Assembly: GCA_030603445.1 (NCBI GenBank)
Contig: JAUVXU010000003.1
Coordinates: forward strand, 62,001-126,000
Source of the DNA: Methanomicrobia archaeon
GTDB lineage: Archaea; Methanobacteriota_B; Thermococci; Methanofastidiosales; NM3
DNA length: 64,000 nt
Reading direction: 5' to 3'
The notes beneath the pieces were generated by a model. That model was not told the DNA's origin. It did no database searches and saw nothing but the letters and a program-made list of their open reading frames with translations. Numbering within the stretch: position 1 is the stretch's first letter; each line of letters begins with the position of its first letter. The translations under genes were made by a program, and so were the position numbers. Positions 1-9,009 of this stretch are shown here, piece by piece.

Positions 1-198
1 CGCTACCATCGCCTTATGGAAGTGCTCTTCTCCGATGTTATTGAAGGCAGCAACGAAGACGTTGAGATCCTCTCATGCGGTGCAGAACACTTCGTTACGC
101 CCGATATTGCCAAGAAGATATGCACATTCCTTAATCATCCGGATACGTGCCCCCACGGCAAGCCCATACCAAGGGGCGATTGTTGTAATGGTGATTAA
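1..198 (+). CDS. DtxR/MntR-family metal-dependent regulator (C-terminal end, partial)
   Basis: Only the last 65 codons lie in the window; the reading frame is open from base 1. The segment around residue 40 reads LNHPDTCPHGKPIP, which resembles the dimerisation and metal-binding region of DtxR/MntR/IdeR repressors (Cys and His ligands before the PIP motif). Members of this family bind Fe2+ or Mn2+ and repress metal uptake genes. The DNA-binding helix-turn-helix is outside the window, and no SH3-like third domain follows. The protein ends in an extra Cys-Cys pair just before the stop. The family call is good; the metal cannot be told from this fragment. Confidence 0.8.
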   Translation, partial: RYHRLMEVLFSDVIEGSNEDVEILSCGAEHFVTPDIAKKICTFLNHPDTCPHGKPIPRGDCCNGD

Positions 199-264
199 AA
201 GGTCGTCCGTGCCAAAGACGAAACGTTTAAAAAGAAATATATATTAGATATCGCAGGTGGAATC

Positions 265-1116
265 ATGGGTTCTGACAATCTTAATTCGCCAGAAACTGGC
301 AATAGTTCATTTTTTAAGAGAAATTCCAAGCTCATTGGAGCCATTTTCATTTTAGTAGTTTTAATTTCATCATTATATGTTATAAGCAATCGCGATGGAG
401 GAATAGATGCCGATTTTGCAAGAAATAACGCGTTTCTTCCAGAACAAAATCTACAGCATTGGTACATATCCTACTTTGCAGGAACGGGCCTTTACAACTT
501 TGAGATAAGTGAGAAGGTAAGTGAGACAGAAGACCAAAGGGAATACTCCATACTTGGTAATGACGACGTGCCATACACCTTAATACTTTATTGTGAAGAG
601 GAAGAGGTTAACGGCCTTTTGGTAGACCAGTGGTACGCAGAGCTCAAAGGAGAGAACGTTTCTTCGCCTCCAGAGGAGATAGACCTATTTTTTGAGATAA
701 TAAGCTATGTACAGACAGATCCCTTCACGGCTATCCCTGAAACCGTGTCATACCATTATCTTGATCATATATACTTGCTATTCGGGGCATGGGAGGAAGC
801 AGGAATAGAGAATCAGCAGCTTGCATATGGCATGGCAGACATATCAAAGGCAGTTGGAAATCGCATAGGAGATATAGACAAGATATCAATAGCAGAGATA
901 TCAGACCAGCACTTTATAGACATATATAAGAAGAAGATAGGTACACCAGCAAAACCCGTCATCTATGTAATGACCGAACCACACGGTGCAATGAAGAACA
1001 ATTTAGTCATGCCCTACGACGGTGTCATAATTGTAGAGATACCACAGTATCAGGACATTCGTTTGTTCTGCTTGCTTATAGGCGAGATAATAGCACCAAG
1101 TGGAGGAACTGCATGA
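265..1116 (+). CDS. Membrane-anchored extracytoplasmic protein, unknown function
   Basis: 283 residues. A polar N-terminus of about 22 residues is followed by one hydrophobic segment (about 23-42) and then an acidic, mostly soluble domain, so it is probably a single-pass protein with the bulk outside the cell. I do not recognise the domain. A Shine-Dalgarno-like AGGTGG sits 6 nt before the ATG. The next gene starts inside this one (ATGA overlap), and a third overlaps that, so the three are translated together. The third looks like a polysaccharide polymerase, which hints at a role in surface glycan assembly, but this is inference from context only. Confidence 0.7.
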   Translation: MGSDNLNSPETGNSSFFKRNSKLIGAIFILVVLISSLYVISNRDGGIDADFARNNAFLPEQNLQHWYISYFAGTGLYNFEISEKVSETEDQREYSILGNDDVPYTLILYCEEEEVNGLLVDQWYAELKGENVSSPPEEIDLFFEIISYVQTDPFTAIPETVSYHYLDHIYLLFGAWEEAGIENQQLAYGMADISKAVGNRIGDIDKISIAEISDQHFIDIYKKKIGTPAKPVIYVMTEPHGAMKNNLVMPYDGVIIVEIPQYQDIRLFCLLIGEIIAPSGGTA

Positions 1117-1955
1117 GAAGGATTAACATCATAGATGCCGCCATAATTCTTATTGTACTTTTTTCCTTTTATTCTTTTATCACACATGAGCCTTCAGTAA
1201 ACGAACAGGTGGACGAGTATTATTATTCGGGATCGCAAATATACAAAGCGACAAATTACATGAACTACCTTGATTCCAAAGGTTTCCTGTATGACACGTA
1301 CGTCAAGGGATACTGGTGGTCAGACTACCTAGAGTTCGACGAGACGGGTTATGTCATAGATACTGGCCAAGGCTCGTTCATACTTTTGCGCTCCAATGGA
1401 GAGCTTGTCACAATAGGCGGGCGCATGAGCTATAAGGAACAAATTGGGGCAAACGAGATACGGCTAAAGATCAAGACAAAATCAACAGTGTCTTACAGGA
1501 TGTATGCGCAAAGTTTTCCTGGATTAGAGAACTATTTCGCAACTATAGAGGATACTGCTTCTTTTTTAGATATATTTGATATCGACGACATCGCTATCAC
1601 AAGCTCTATTACCTTCGATTATGGGGAATCCCCGACAGCGGTCTTTATCGCAGAAGTAAACGATGCCCTAAGAAAGGGGCTCTACTATGTCAAAGACACC
1701 TCAATAGCCGACACCCAAAATGGCCTTACCCTCTCTTTCTCACAGGCTAGTATAAAAGAGCTGGCAAAAATGGAAAATATCCTAAACGAGTACGGTATAA
1801 CGATAGGCAACGTGTTTTCGTCAGATATTATAACTATTGTGCGTACAGGAACAGAGATAGGGGAGCTTGACAAATATTGGATAAAACAGCATATTACGGA
1901 CAATCTTTCATCGATTATAGACGATGATGAGAATTCCATCCACATCAGGTTATGA
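1113..1955 (+). CDS. Membrane-anchored protein, unknown function
   Basis: 280 residues with one N-terminal hydrophobic segment (about 6-23) and a long polar remainder, so a type II or signal-anchored topology is likely. It has the same architecture as the preceding protein, without obvious sequence identity. Its ATG overlaps the upstream stop by 4 nt and its own stop overlaps the next start by 4 nt, which implies translational coupling across all three genes. I recognise no catalytic motif. It may be a periplasm-side accessory protein of the polymerase-like product that follows. Confidence 0.68.
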   Translation: MRRINIIDAAIILIVLFSFYSFITHEPSVNEQVDEYYYSGSQIYKATNYMNYLDSKGFLYDTYVKGYWWSDYLEFDETGYVIDTGQGSFILLRSNGELVTIGGRMSYKEQIGANEIRLKIKTKSTVSYRMYAQSFPGLENYFATIEDTASFLDIFDIDDIAITSSITFDYGESPTAVFIAEVNDALRKGLYYVKDTSIADTQNGLTLSFSQASIKELAKMENILNEYGITIGNVFSSDIITIVRTGTEIGELDKYWIKQHITDNLSSIIDDDENSIHIRL

Positions 1956-3592
1956 GCATGTTTGATAAACTGGTTGTCAAAACAGTCAACTGCACCTTGG
2001 CATTTATAGGGCGCCTTACAAAAAGGAAATTCCCCATATTTATGCCTGATGCTCTGGCACGCTATGATATCCAAACAACGATCTCGATAGTACCACGCGC
2101 AATCGACAAGACATTTGATGCCATCAATGAAGAGATACAAAAAAGCAGGGGAAGCGCCCTGACAAAAAAAAGTCTAAAAACCATATTATCGCGCCTACCA
2201 GCACTTCCCTTATTAGCCAATACTAAATTTTTAAACAAGGCTGATGTTTGCCGCCTCACGTCCCCTTTTATCTTCATTGTTGCATTTATTGCATTTTTAG
2301 GGATGAGCGATCATGGAATTTCCTCCTTCGCCCTTTTTTCTATTGTTATGGCGCTTGTGGCCTACGCCATTGGAACAGTAGTTGCAAAACTACATATGCG
2401 AAGTATCCCGGAGAAGGCCGCTCCCTATCTTCTTGCCTCACTAATCATCCTGGTCCTTGGAATTATCCCTTTTGGCGATATATCTGCAAAAATAAGCATC
2501 ATACCTTTAGTAATACTGATTTTTTCAAGAACATATGGAGGCAAGATATCGCTTGCAGCCGCACTAGGGGGATATGTGTTATTTCGCCAAGGCATGTTGA
2601 CACTGGGCATGCCATATCTTCTTATCGGCATCTTGGGAAGCGCACATAACTTTCGCAGCACAAGATTTGATGCCCTCCTGGAAGATAACGCCACCCTTAT
2701 AGCATTCCTGTTAATGGGTATAGGCACCCTTTACTGGGTGTTTGACATAGCACTCGTTGGAAGAATCCCCCTCCTAACAACCCGGGAGGGCCTGGACCCT
2801 ACATTCACCATGCGCTCCCACCTGTTGCCCATTGGAACCATACTTCTTGTATCATTATTAGGAGAATATGCAAAAAAGACAGGATCTATCGGGAAGGCCA
2901 GAATGCTTACCCTGATATCTGTTACATTTTCTGTAATCCTAATGGCACTATTAGGATACAGGACACAGGTCTTAATCACCCTTGTTGCATCTATGATAGT
3001 AGTGATATTATGGGAACTTGTAACGGTTGCAGAGCTATTTGCTATTACATCTGTTGCCGTGGGATTTTTTGCAATAATGACCTTTTTGAGGACAGAAACT
3101 ACAGGCGCCCATGTAGGCATCTTAGAATCTATCTCCATACGCACAGGGTTAACACTTGATATTTATGATACCATGGCACAATTAGGAGGTTATCTTGGGT
3201 TCACAAAGGGGCAGACCTATATGGCGGCTATAAGGTCCTTTGCGACGCTTATGCCGGGTATTGCATTTTCCCCAAGGAGATATATCGCCATATTCGCAGG
3301 AGCTGGAGGCATATCCATGACATCAACAATACTGGGTCCGATAGCACTAGATTTTGGCCTTGTTGGAACAATAGTAGCAATGGTTGCACTAGGTTTTTTC
3401 CTGCAGCGTTCCTATATGCTTGTAAAAGCAGCATCCGGCACAAGGAAAAGCTACATGACAGCACTCTACGGCCTCACACTAGGTTATGCATTAATAGGTA
3501 TAGAGACTGGACTTGTAGACTATGAAGTACTGCTTCTCTTCGCCTGCTCTTTCCTTTACACCTTACATATCTCAACAATATCACAAGGTTAA
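1952..3592 (+). CDS. Polytopic membrane protein, putative oligosaccharide repeat-unit polymerase
   Basis: 546 residues: about 110 polar N-terminal residues and then roughly a dozen hydrophobic segments to the C-terminus. Features like archaeal Wzy-type oligosaccharide repeat-unit polymerases are a GYRTQ segment within a helix (about residue 333) and a late loop with GAGG followed by TSTILGP before a DFGL helix. Such enzymes join lipid-linked glycan units on the outer face of the membrane. It is the last gene of a three-gene overlapping operon with two membrane-anchored partners. A partial gene at the far end of the window has the same TTTILGP-type segment, so there are at least two paralogues. 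The family call is moderate; a different polytopic transferase is possible. Confidence 0.55.
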   Translation: MSMFDKLVVKTVNCTLAFIGRLTKRKFPIFMPDALARYDIQTTISIVPRAIDKTFDAINEEIQKSRGSALTKKSLKTILSRLPALPLLANTKFLNKADVCRLTSPFIFIVAFIAFLGMSDHGISSFALFSIVMALVAYAIGTVVAKLHMRSIPEKAAPYLLASLIILVLGIIPFGDISAKISIIPLVILIFSRTYGGKISLAAALGGYVLFRQGMLTLGMPYLLIGILGSAHNFRSTRFDALLEDNATLIAFLLMGIGTLYWVFDIALVGRIPLLTTREGLDPTFTMRSHLLPIGTILLVSLLGEYAKKTGSIGKARMLTLISVTFSVILMALLGYRTQVLITLVASMIVVILWELVTVAELFAITSVAVGFFAIMTFLRTETTGAHVGILESISIRTGLTLDIYDTMAQLGGYLGFTKGQTYMAAIRSFATLMPGIAFSPRRYIAIFAGAGGISMTSTILGPIALDFGLVGTIVAMVALGFFLQRSYMLVKAASGTRKSYMTALYGLTLGYALIGIETGLVDYEVLLLFACSFLYTLHISTISQG

Positions 3593-3618
3593 TAAACCAC
3601 TAAATGTGATGTTAATCT

Positions 3619-4323
3619 ATGTATCTTGAAACGCTGACATCAAAGCAATTTAAGAGATGCCAGTGCTCCTGTGCCGTTATTCCTGTTGGCACGATAGAGG
3701 CGCATGGAAATCATATGCCTCTTGGCAGCGATAACATCATACCTGCAAAGATATTATCCTGCATTGAAGAAGAGATTGGAGATGAGGTTCTCCTGGCGCC
3801 CCCAATACATTATGGGCATACATATTTCCTAGAAGACTGGCCGGGAAGCATCAATATCCCAACAGATGTGCTGCGAGACTATATCGTTGCCGTTGGAAAG
3901 GAAATCAATAGAAATGGGATAAACAAAATACTTTTCTTAAATGGACATGGTGGCAACACCCGCGCCATTAAAGACGCAGCAGAGTTGCTCTCATATGACG
4001 GCGTCAGGAGCCGTGTTGTCAATTGGTGGGAGGAATATTTTGAAGAGATAAAAAAGATAGCGCCAGGCACTGGGCATGGCGGAGAGGACGAGACCTCCCT
4101 TATGCTTGCGTGTGATGAAAAGTTAGTGGACATGGCGCAGGCCACATCTGGGCCCATGTGGCCGCTTGCACACGAAATATCAATACCACAAAGGAAAATC
4201 ATGCTTCCTGATGGAATGACCGGCGATGCCACGAGTGCAAGCACAAAAAAGGGAAATAAAATATACAAAATCATATGCTCACACATTCTCATGCTAATAA
4301 AAGAGCTAAATGAGGAGAAGTAA
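3619..4323 (+). CDS. arfB: Creatininase-family amidohydrolase, probable ArfB formamide hydrolase
   Basis: 234 residues of the creatininase fold. Metal-binding motifs are visible: GTIEAHGNHMPLGSD (residues about 23-37), with the Glu, His and Asp ligands, NGHGGN (about 109-114), and a later GHGGEDETS with an acidic ligand. In archaea this family includes ArfB, which removes the formyl group from the ring-opened GTP product of GTP cyclohydrolase III on the way to riboflavin and F420. The archaeal setting and length fit ArfB, but a creatininase-like amidase with another substrate cannot be excluded. The stop overlaps the next start by 1 nt. Confidence 0.72.
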   Translation: MYLETLTSKQFKRCQCSCAVIPVGTIEAHGNHMPLGSDNIIPAKILSCIEEEIGDEVLLAPPIHYGHTYFLEDWPGSINIPTDVLRDYIVAVGKEINRNGINKILFLNGHGGNTRAIKDAAELLSYDGVRSRVVNWWEEYFEEIKKIAPGTGHGGEDETSLMLACDEKLVDMAQATSGPMWPLAHEISIPQRKIMLPDGMTGDATSASTKKGNKIYKIICSHILMLIKELNEEK

Positions 4324-4862
4324 TGACACAACTCATTCTTATAGTGGGGATGCCTGGGTGCGGGAAAGGAGAGTTCATCTCCATAGCAGAGGAATATGGG
4401 TATACGCCTCTGGTAATGGGCGACGTTGTTAGAGAAGAGGCCATAAAACGGGGACTAGACATAAAGGACTCAGGAAATGTTGCAAAGAAGCTGCGCGATG
4501 AAAGGGGGGCTGCTGCAATAGCACACCTAACACTTCAAAAAATAGGGAAAGAAAAAAAGTATATAATCGATGGTGTGAGAGGCATAAGCGAGGTAGAAGA
4601 GTTCAAGAAACACTTCAACACAGTACTAGTCGCCATCCACTCGTCACCGCGCGCAAGGTTTGAACGGCTACGGCGCAGGGGAAGGGATGACGATCCTAAA
4701 ACCTATGAAGACTTCAATACCCGTGACCGGCGGGAACTAGGTTTCGGTTTAGAGGATGCAATTGCTATAGCGGATTTTATGATAATAAACGAAGAGTGTA
4801 TTGGGACTATGCAAAAAAATGTACGAGAGTGTTTGGAAAGGTTGAGGGAAAATGGATTTTAA
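4323..4862 (+). CDS. UPF0200-type P-loop nucleotide kinase-like protein
   Basis: 179 residues. The N-terminal P-loop is GMPGCGKGEF (about residues 8-17), followed by GDVVREEA and a lid-like RRGRDDDPKTYEDF segment, the layout of UPF0200, an archaeal family related to adenylate and dephospho-CoA kinases. The exact substrate of the family is not settled. The ATG shares one base with the stop of the upstream amidohydrolase and follows an AGGAG ribosome-binding site. Its end overlaps the RtcB start by 11 nt, so it is in an operon with both neighbours. Confidence 0.8.
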   Translation: MTQLILIVGMPGCGKGEFISIAEEYGYTPLVMGDVVREEAIKRGLDIKDSGNVAKKLRDERGAAAIAHLTLQKIGKEKKYIIDGVRGISEVEEFKKHFNTVLVAIHSSPRARFERLRRRGRDDDPKTYEDFNTRDRRELGFGLEDAIAIADFMIINEECIGTMQKNVRECLERLRENGF

Positions 4863-6258
4863 AAAGATCCAAGAAAACCTATGGGAAATGCCAAAAGAAG
4901 GCTTGATGAACGTACCTGTAAGAATTTTTTCAGACGAACAGCTGTTGCAGGCAATGCAAAAAGACATGACAATTCAACAGGCAAAAAACGTTGCAATGCT
5001 GCCAGGCATCATTAAAGCTAGTATTGTGATGCCGGATGGGCACCAAGGTTATGGTTTTCCGATAGGTGGTGTTGCCGCATTTGATGAGAAAGAGGGAGTA
5101 ATATCACCTGGGGGGGTAGGTTATGACATAAATTGCGGTGTCCGCTTACTGACCTCAGATCTCGTGCGAGAGGATATGGAAGGGAAGATTGAAAAGCTGC
5201 TTGAAATCATCTTTAAGAACGTGCCTTCAGGCCTTGGATCAAAAGGAAAGATATCGCGGCTCTCCTCCCTGGAGATGGATAACGTGCTTGAGCTTGGTGC
5301 ACGCTGGGCAGTGGAGCACGACTATGGGGATATCAAAGATCTAAATCATATTGAAGAGCGCGGCGAGATGAGATCTAATGCGGCACTGATAAGTCCTACA
5401 GCAAAAAAAAGGGGATCTACACAACTTGGAAGCTTGGGATCAGGGAATCATTTCATCGAGGTGCAGTATGTATCGGATATATACGACCCCGCTGTTGCAA
5501 AGACGTTTGGCCTCTTTGAAGGGCAAATCGTTGTTATGATACATACAGGATCTCGCGGTTGTGGGCATCAGGTATGTTCAGATTATCTCAGGAGCATGGA
5601 AAAGGTCGCAAAGAAGTTTAACATACGATTGCCAGACAGGGAGCTTGTGTGCGCACCCATACTATCCAAGGAAGGGCAGGATTACTATAAGGCAATGGGG
5701 GGTGCGGCAAACTTCGCCTGGGCAAACAGGCAGATGATAACCCACTGGGTAAGAGAGTCCTTTGATGCAGTATTTAATACCCCCGAGCTTGAAGTGCTTT
5801 ATGATGTAGCACATAACATCGCAAAATATGAAAAACATGACAATAAGACTTACATGATTCATCGCAAAGGCGCTACGCGTGCACTTTGGAAAAGAAGAAA
5901 AGAGCTCCCACATGATTACTGGAAAACCGGGCAGCCCGTTATTCTCCCTGGAAGCATGGGCACTTCATCCTACGTTTTATGTGGAGCAAAAGGCTCCTCG
6001 CAATCATTTGCATCAACAGCCCACGGTGCTGGAAGGGTTCTCTCGCGCTCCAAGGCAATTAAAACGTACACAGGACAAGATATCCAGGGGGAACTGGCAA
6101 GAAAAAACATAATAGTGCGTGCGGAGAGCATGAGAACTATTGCTGAGGAAGCTCCAGCAGTGTATAAGGACATAGACCGCGTTGCAGCCATATCCCACAA
6201 CGCAGGTATTGCTACAAGGGTCGTGCGCCTCAAACCCATAGGTGTGGTCAAAGGATAA
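4852..6258 (+). CDS. rtcB: RNA-splicing ligase RtcB
   Basis: 468 residues, slightly shorter than the usual 480. RtcB joins 2',3'-cyclic phosphate ends to 5'-OH ends and ligates tRNA halves after intron removal. Visible hallmarks are MPDGHQGYGFPIGG (about residues 59-72), GGVGYDINCG with the Cys metal ligand (about 85-94), GSGNHFIE, HTGSRGCGHQ, and the late AHGAGR whose His becomes guanylylated. No intein interrupts these motifs, although archaeal rtcB genes sometimes carry one. The gene overlaps the UPF0200 kinase gene. No archease gene is seen nearby. Confidence 0.96.
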   Translation: MDFKKIQENLWEMPKEGLMNVPVRIFSDEQLLQAMQKDMTIQQAKNVAMLPGIIKASIVMPDGHQGYGFPIGGVAAFDEKEGVISPGGVGYDINCGVRLLTSDLVREDMEGKIEKLLEIIFKNVPSGLGSKGKISRLSSLEMDNVLELGARWAVEHDYGDIKDLNHIEERGEMRSNAALISPTAKKRGSTQLGSLGSGNHFIEVQYVSDIYDPAVAKTFGLFEGQIVVMIHTGSRGCGHQVCSDYLRSMEKVAKKFNIRLPDRELVCAPILSKEGQDYYKAMGGAANFAWANRQMITHWVRESFDAVFNTPELEVLYDVAHNIAKYEKHDNKTYMIHRKGATRALWKRRKELPHDYWKTGQPVILPGSMGTSSYVLCGAKGSSQSFASTAHGAGRVLSRSKAIKTYTGQDIQGELARKNIIVRAESMRTIAEEAPAVYKDIDRVAAISHNAGIATRVVRLKPIGVVKG

Positions 6259-6332
6259 AGGATTACAGATACGTAAAATATTTGTATGAATAACCCATTA
6301 TATAATTAGTAAACATAAGTTTTGGTGATATT

Positions 6333-6701
6333 GTGTTTGAATGGCATGAGTACAGGCCTTTTGAAAAAGGATATATAAAAGTATTAGGCCCGCTGGAAAC
6401 GGAGATAATGGAAATAGTTTGGAACCACAAGGTAGGGACTGCACGCGAAGTATATGACGTACTAAAGGATGAGAAGAAAAGTATAAGGCGTTCCACCATA
6501 TCTATAATAATGAACAGGCTGTGCGAACGAGGCCTTATTAATAAGAGAATAGAGAAAGGAAGAGGCGGGCTCAAATACGTCTACAGCGTGAAGATATCTA
6601 AAAAAGAGTTTGAAAAAGAAGTAGTCAGCAAAATAATCGAATCATTAATAGAGACATTTCCGCAGGAAACCGCCACACATATGAATAAACTGCAACAGTA
6701 G
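6333..6701 (+). CDS. BlaI/MecI-type winged-helix regulator
   Basis: 122 residues from a GTG start. The segment LGPLETEIMEIVW (about residues 17-29) and the pattern TAREVYDVLK...STISIIMNRLCERGLI match the winged-helix domain of BlaI/MecI/CopY repressors, which bind DNA as dimers. There is no beta-lactamase or sensor protease nearby. Only 2 nt separate its stop from the clamp-loader small-subunit start, so it is probably co-transcribed with the two RFC genes, an unusual partner for a replication operon. Its target is unknown; autoregulation of this operon is one possibility. Confidence 0.82.
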   Translation: MFEWHEYRPFEKGYIKVLGPLETEIMEIVWNHKVGTAREVYDVLKDEKKSIRRSTISIIMNRLCERGLINKRIEKGRGGLKYVYSVKISKKEFEKEVVSKIIESLIETFPQETATHMNKLQQ

Positions 6702-6703
6702 GG

Positions 6704-7666
6704 ATGAGCAACATGAACTTTGAAAAACCTTGGACAGAGAAGTATAGGCCACAGACACTTGACGAGGTAGTAGGAAGGCCTTATATCATTGAGCGCCTGC
6801 GCTCATATGTTGAGCGAAAGAATATGCCGCACCTCTTATTCGCAGGGCCTTCGGGTGTTGGGAAGACAACATGCGCCCTTGCCCTGGCAAGAGAAATGTA
6901 TGGGGAGTCATGGCACCAAAACTTCCAGGAAACAAACGCTTCTGATGAGAGGGGCATAAACGTTGTGAGGGAACGCATAAAGGACTTTGCAAGAACGATG
7001 GCGCTAGGCGGTAACTTCAAGATAATATTTCTTGACGAATCGGATGCGCTTACATCTGATGCCCAAAACGCACTGCGAAGGACTATGGAAATATACACCT
7101 CTACTTGCAGATTCATACTATCATGCAACTATTCCTCAAAAATAATTGCACCAATACAATCACGCTGCGCCGTCTTTAGATTCGGCCCTCTTGCAGAAGA
7201 CGCTATCGAGGAGAAACTAAGAAGGATAGAAGAAAGTGAAGGCATTACAATTACCCAAGACGGCATTGAAGCAATAAAGTATATTGCCGAAGGAGATATG
7301 CGAAAAGCAGAGAACATATTGCAGGCTGCGGCATTTCTTGGAAAGGAAATAAACCATGAGCTTGTATACCAGGTATCATCTCGCGCCCGCCCTGAAGAGA
7401 TAGAGGATATGATACAAGCCGCAATAACTGGGAACTTCATGGCAGCCAGAAAACTTTTGGATAGTTTACTAATTGATAAGGGGCTCTCCGGAGAGGACAT
7501 TATCACACAAACACACAAACAAATCATCTCACTAGACATCCCGGAGGATATAAAAGTAGATTTCATAGACAAGATCGGCGAGCATGAGTTCCGGTTGGTT
7601 GAAGGCGCCAACGAGCGCATACAACTTGAGGCGCTCCTTGCCAGAATATCCAAAACACAAAGGTAA
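6704..7666 (+). CDS. rfcS: Replication factor C small subunit (clamp loader)
   Basis: 320 residues, the normal length without inteins. RFC opens the PCNA ring and loads it at primer ends, using ATP. The AAA+ motifs are clear: Walker A GPSGVGKTT (about residue 48), Walker B FLDESDAL, and the SRC motif QSRCAVFRF, which completes neighbouring active sites. The ATG chosen is followed by EKPWTEKYRP, the usual family N-terminus; a second in-frame ATG lies 3 codons on. The large subunit starts 2 nt after its stop, and PCNA is encoded later in the window. Confidence 0.97.
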   Translation: MSNMNFEKPWTEKYRPQTLDEVVGRPYIIERLRSYVERKNMPHLLFAGPSGVGKTTCALALAREMYGESWHQNFQETNASDERGINVVRERIKDFARTMALGGNFKIIFLDESDALTSDAQNALRRTMEIYTSTCRFILSCNYSSKIIAPIQSRCAVFRFGPLAEDAIEEKLRRIEESEGITITQDGIEAIKYIAEGDMRKAENILQAAAFLGKEINHELVYQVSSRARPEEIEDMIQAAITGNFMAARKLLDSLLIDKGLSGEDIITQTHKQIISLDIPEDIKVDFIDKIGEHEFRLVEGANERIQLEALLARISKTQR

Positions 7667-7668
7667 GA

Positions 7669-9009
7669 ATGATGTTTAACGAAGAGTATCGTCCTAGATC
7701 CTTTAAAGAAATACATGGACAAAACAAACCACTAAAAGACATCATAGCATGGCTTAACACATGGCCAAACGACAAGAAGGCACTGTTAATACACGGCCCT
7801 TCTGGTGTAGGAAAGACTGTTGCAATATATGTTATCAAAAATGAGATGGACCTAGACTTAATAGAGCTCAACACGTCTGATACCCGTAATGCAGAGACCA
7901 TATCAAGAATAGTTGGGAATGCTGCAAGCTCAAAAGCACTCTTCTCAACAAAGAAGGCCATCCTAATTGATGAGGCAGACAACATAAAAGGGCGCTCGGA
8001 TATTGGGGGGATCCGTGCCCTTGCAAAAGTTATTCAAGAAACGGAAAATCCCATCATACTCCTTGCTAACGACCCGTATAAGCTGCCTATATCGATAAAA
8101 GACCTTTGCAATATCATACGTTTCAACTCACTAAGAAGCGCAAGCATAAGAAACAGGCTTAAAGAGATAGTTACAGCAGCGAACATAAAGATAAGTGAAG
8201 ATGTCTTAAAGGAGCTAGCATCTAAATCTGCAGGGGATATGAGGGCAGCGATAAACGATCTAGAATCGCTTGGCCGCACCATCTACCAAGAAGACGTTGA
8301 GCAGCTGTTTGACAGGGATGTTAAGAACAGCATATTCGAAGGGCTTACAGCTATCTTCAAAAGCAAAGGCACATCATGCCGGAAAGTATTCTATGATATT
8401 GACATGCCTCCTGAAGAGATACTTTACTGGATAGATGAGAATATGCCAAGAATTTATGATCCCCGGGACGTGGCATGCGCATACTACTATCTCTCCCGTG
8501 CCGATGTCTTCCTTGGCAGGGTGAACAAAAGACAATATTATCGCCTATGGGCTTACGCTTCTGACCTAATGACAGGTGGCGTATCTGTATGCCACAAATA
8601 CAACGTTAACTTCGCACGCTACGAGTCCCCGGGTTACTTCAAATCACTAGGAAGAACGAAAGCTAAACGAAAGCTAACGAAGTCTGCCCTTTTCAAGATA
8701 GGTGCAAAGACACACTCATCCACATATGACGCCAAAGCGTTCCTGCCAATGCTAAACTACGCATGTATAAAACCTGAGAGCGGTGTAAATGTTGCCCGCT
8801 ACTTCGGATTTGACCCTGATGAGTTGGAACTTGTCTGCCCAAAAACAGCAAAAGACATCTTATCTTTAATAAAAAAAGAGGAAGCAAAGATAAAGCAGCT
8901 TGAACAAAAGGCCAGGAAGAAAAAGGAAAAAGACGAGGAAAAAAAGAAACCACAGATAAAAAAATCCTCTTCAGTAAAATCCCAGCAAACATCTTTATTT
9001 CAATTCTAA
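7669..9009 (+). CDS. rfcL: Replication factor C large subunit (clamp loader)
   Basis: 446 residues. The AAA+ core has Walker A GPSGVGKT (about residue 44) and Walker B LIDEADN (about 103-109), followed by a collar region and a highly charged Lys/Glu-rich tail. The last residues, QTSLFQF, form a PCNA-interacting (PIP) box like that known at the C-terminus of archaeal RfcL. The gene is the third of a BlaI-like regulator/rfcS/rfcL operon with 2-nt gaps. Its 3' end overlaps the convergent geranylgeranyl reductase gene by 4 nt. Two adjacent ATG codons are possible starts. Confidence 0.96.
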   Translation: MMFNEEYRPRSFKEIHGQNKPLKDIIAWLNTWPNDKKALLIHGPSGVGKTVAIYVIKNEMDLDLIELNTSDTRNAETISRIVGNAASSKALFSTKKAILIDEADNIKGRSDIGGIRALAKVIQETENPIILLANDPYKLPISIKDLCNIIRFNSLRSASIRNRLKEIVTAANIKISEDVLKELASKSAGDMRAAINDLESLGRTIYQEDVEQLFDRDVKNSIFEGLTAIFKSKGTSCRKVFYDIDMPPEEILYWIDENMPRIYDPRDVACAYYYLSRADVFLGRVNKRQYYRLWAYASDLMTGGVSVCHKYNVNFARYESPGYFKSLGRTKAKRKLTKSALFKIGAKTHSSTYDAKAFLPMLNYACIKPESGVNVARYFGFDPDELELVCPKTAKDILSLIKKEEAKIKQLEQKARKKKEKDEEKKKPQIKKSSSVKSQQTSLFQF

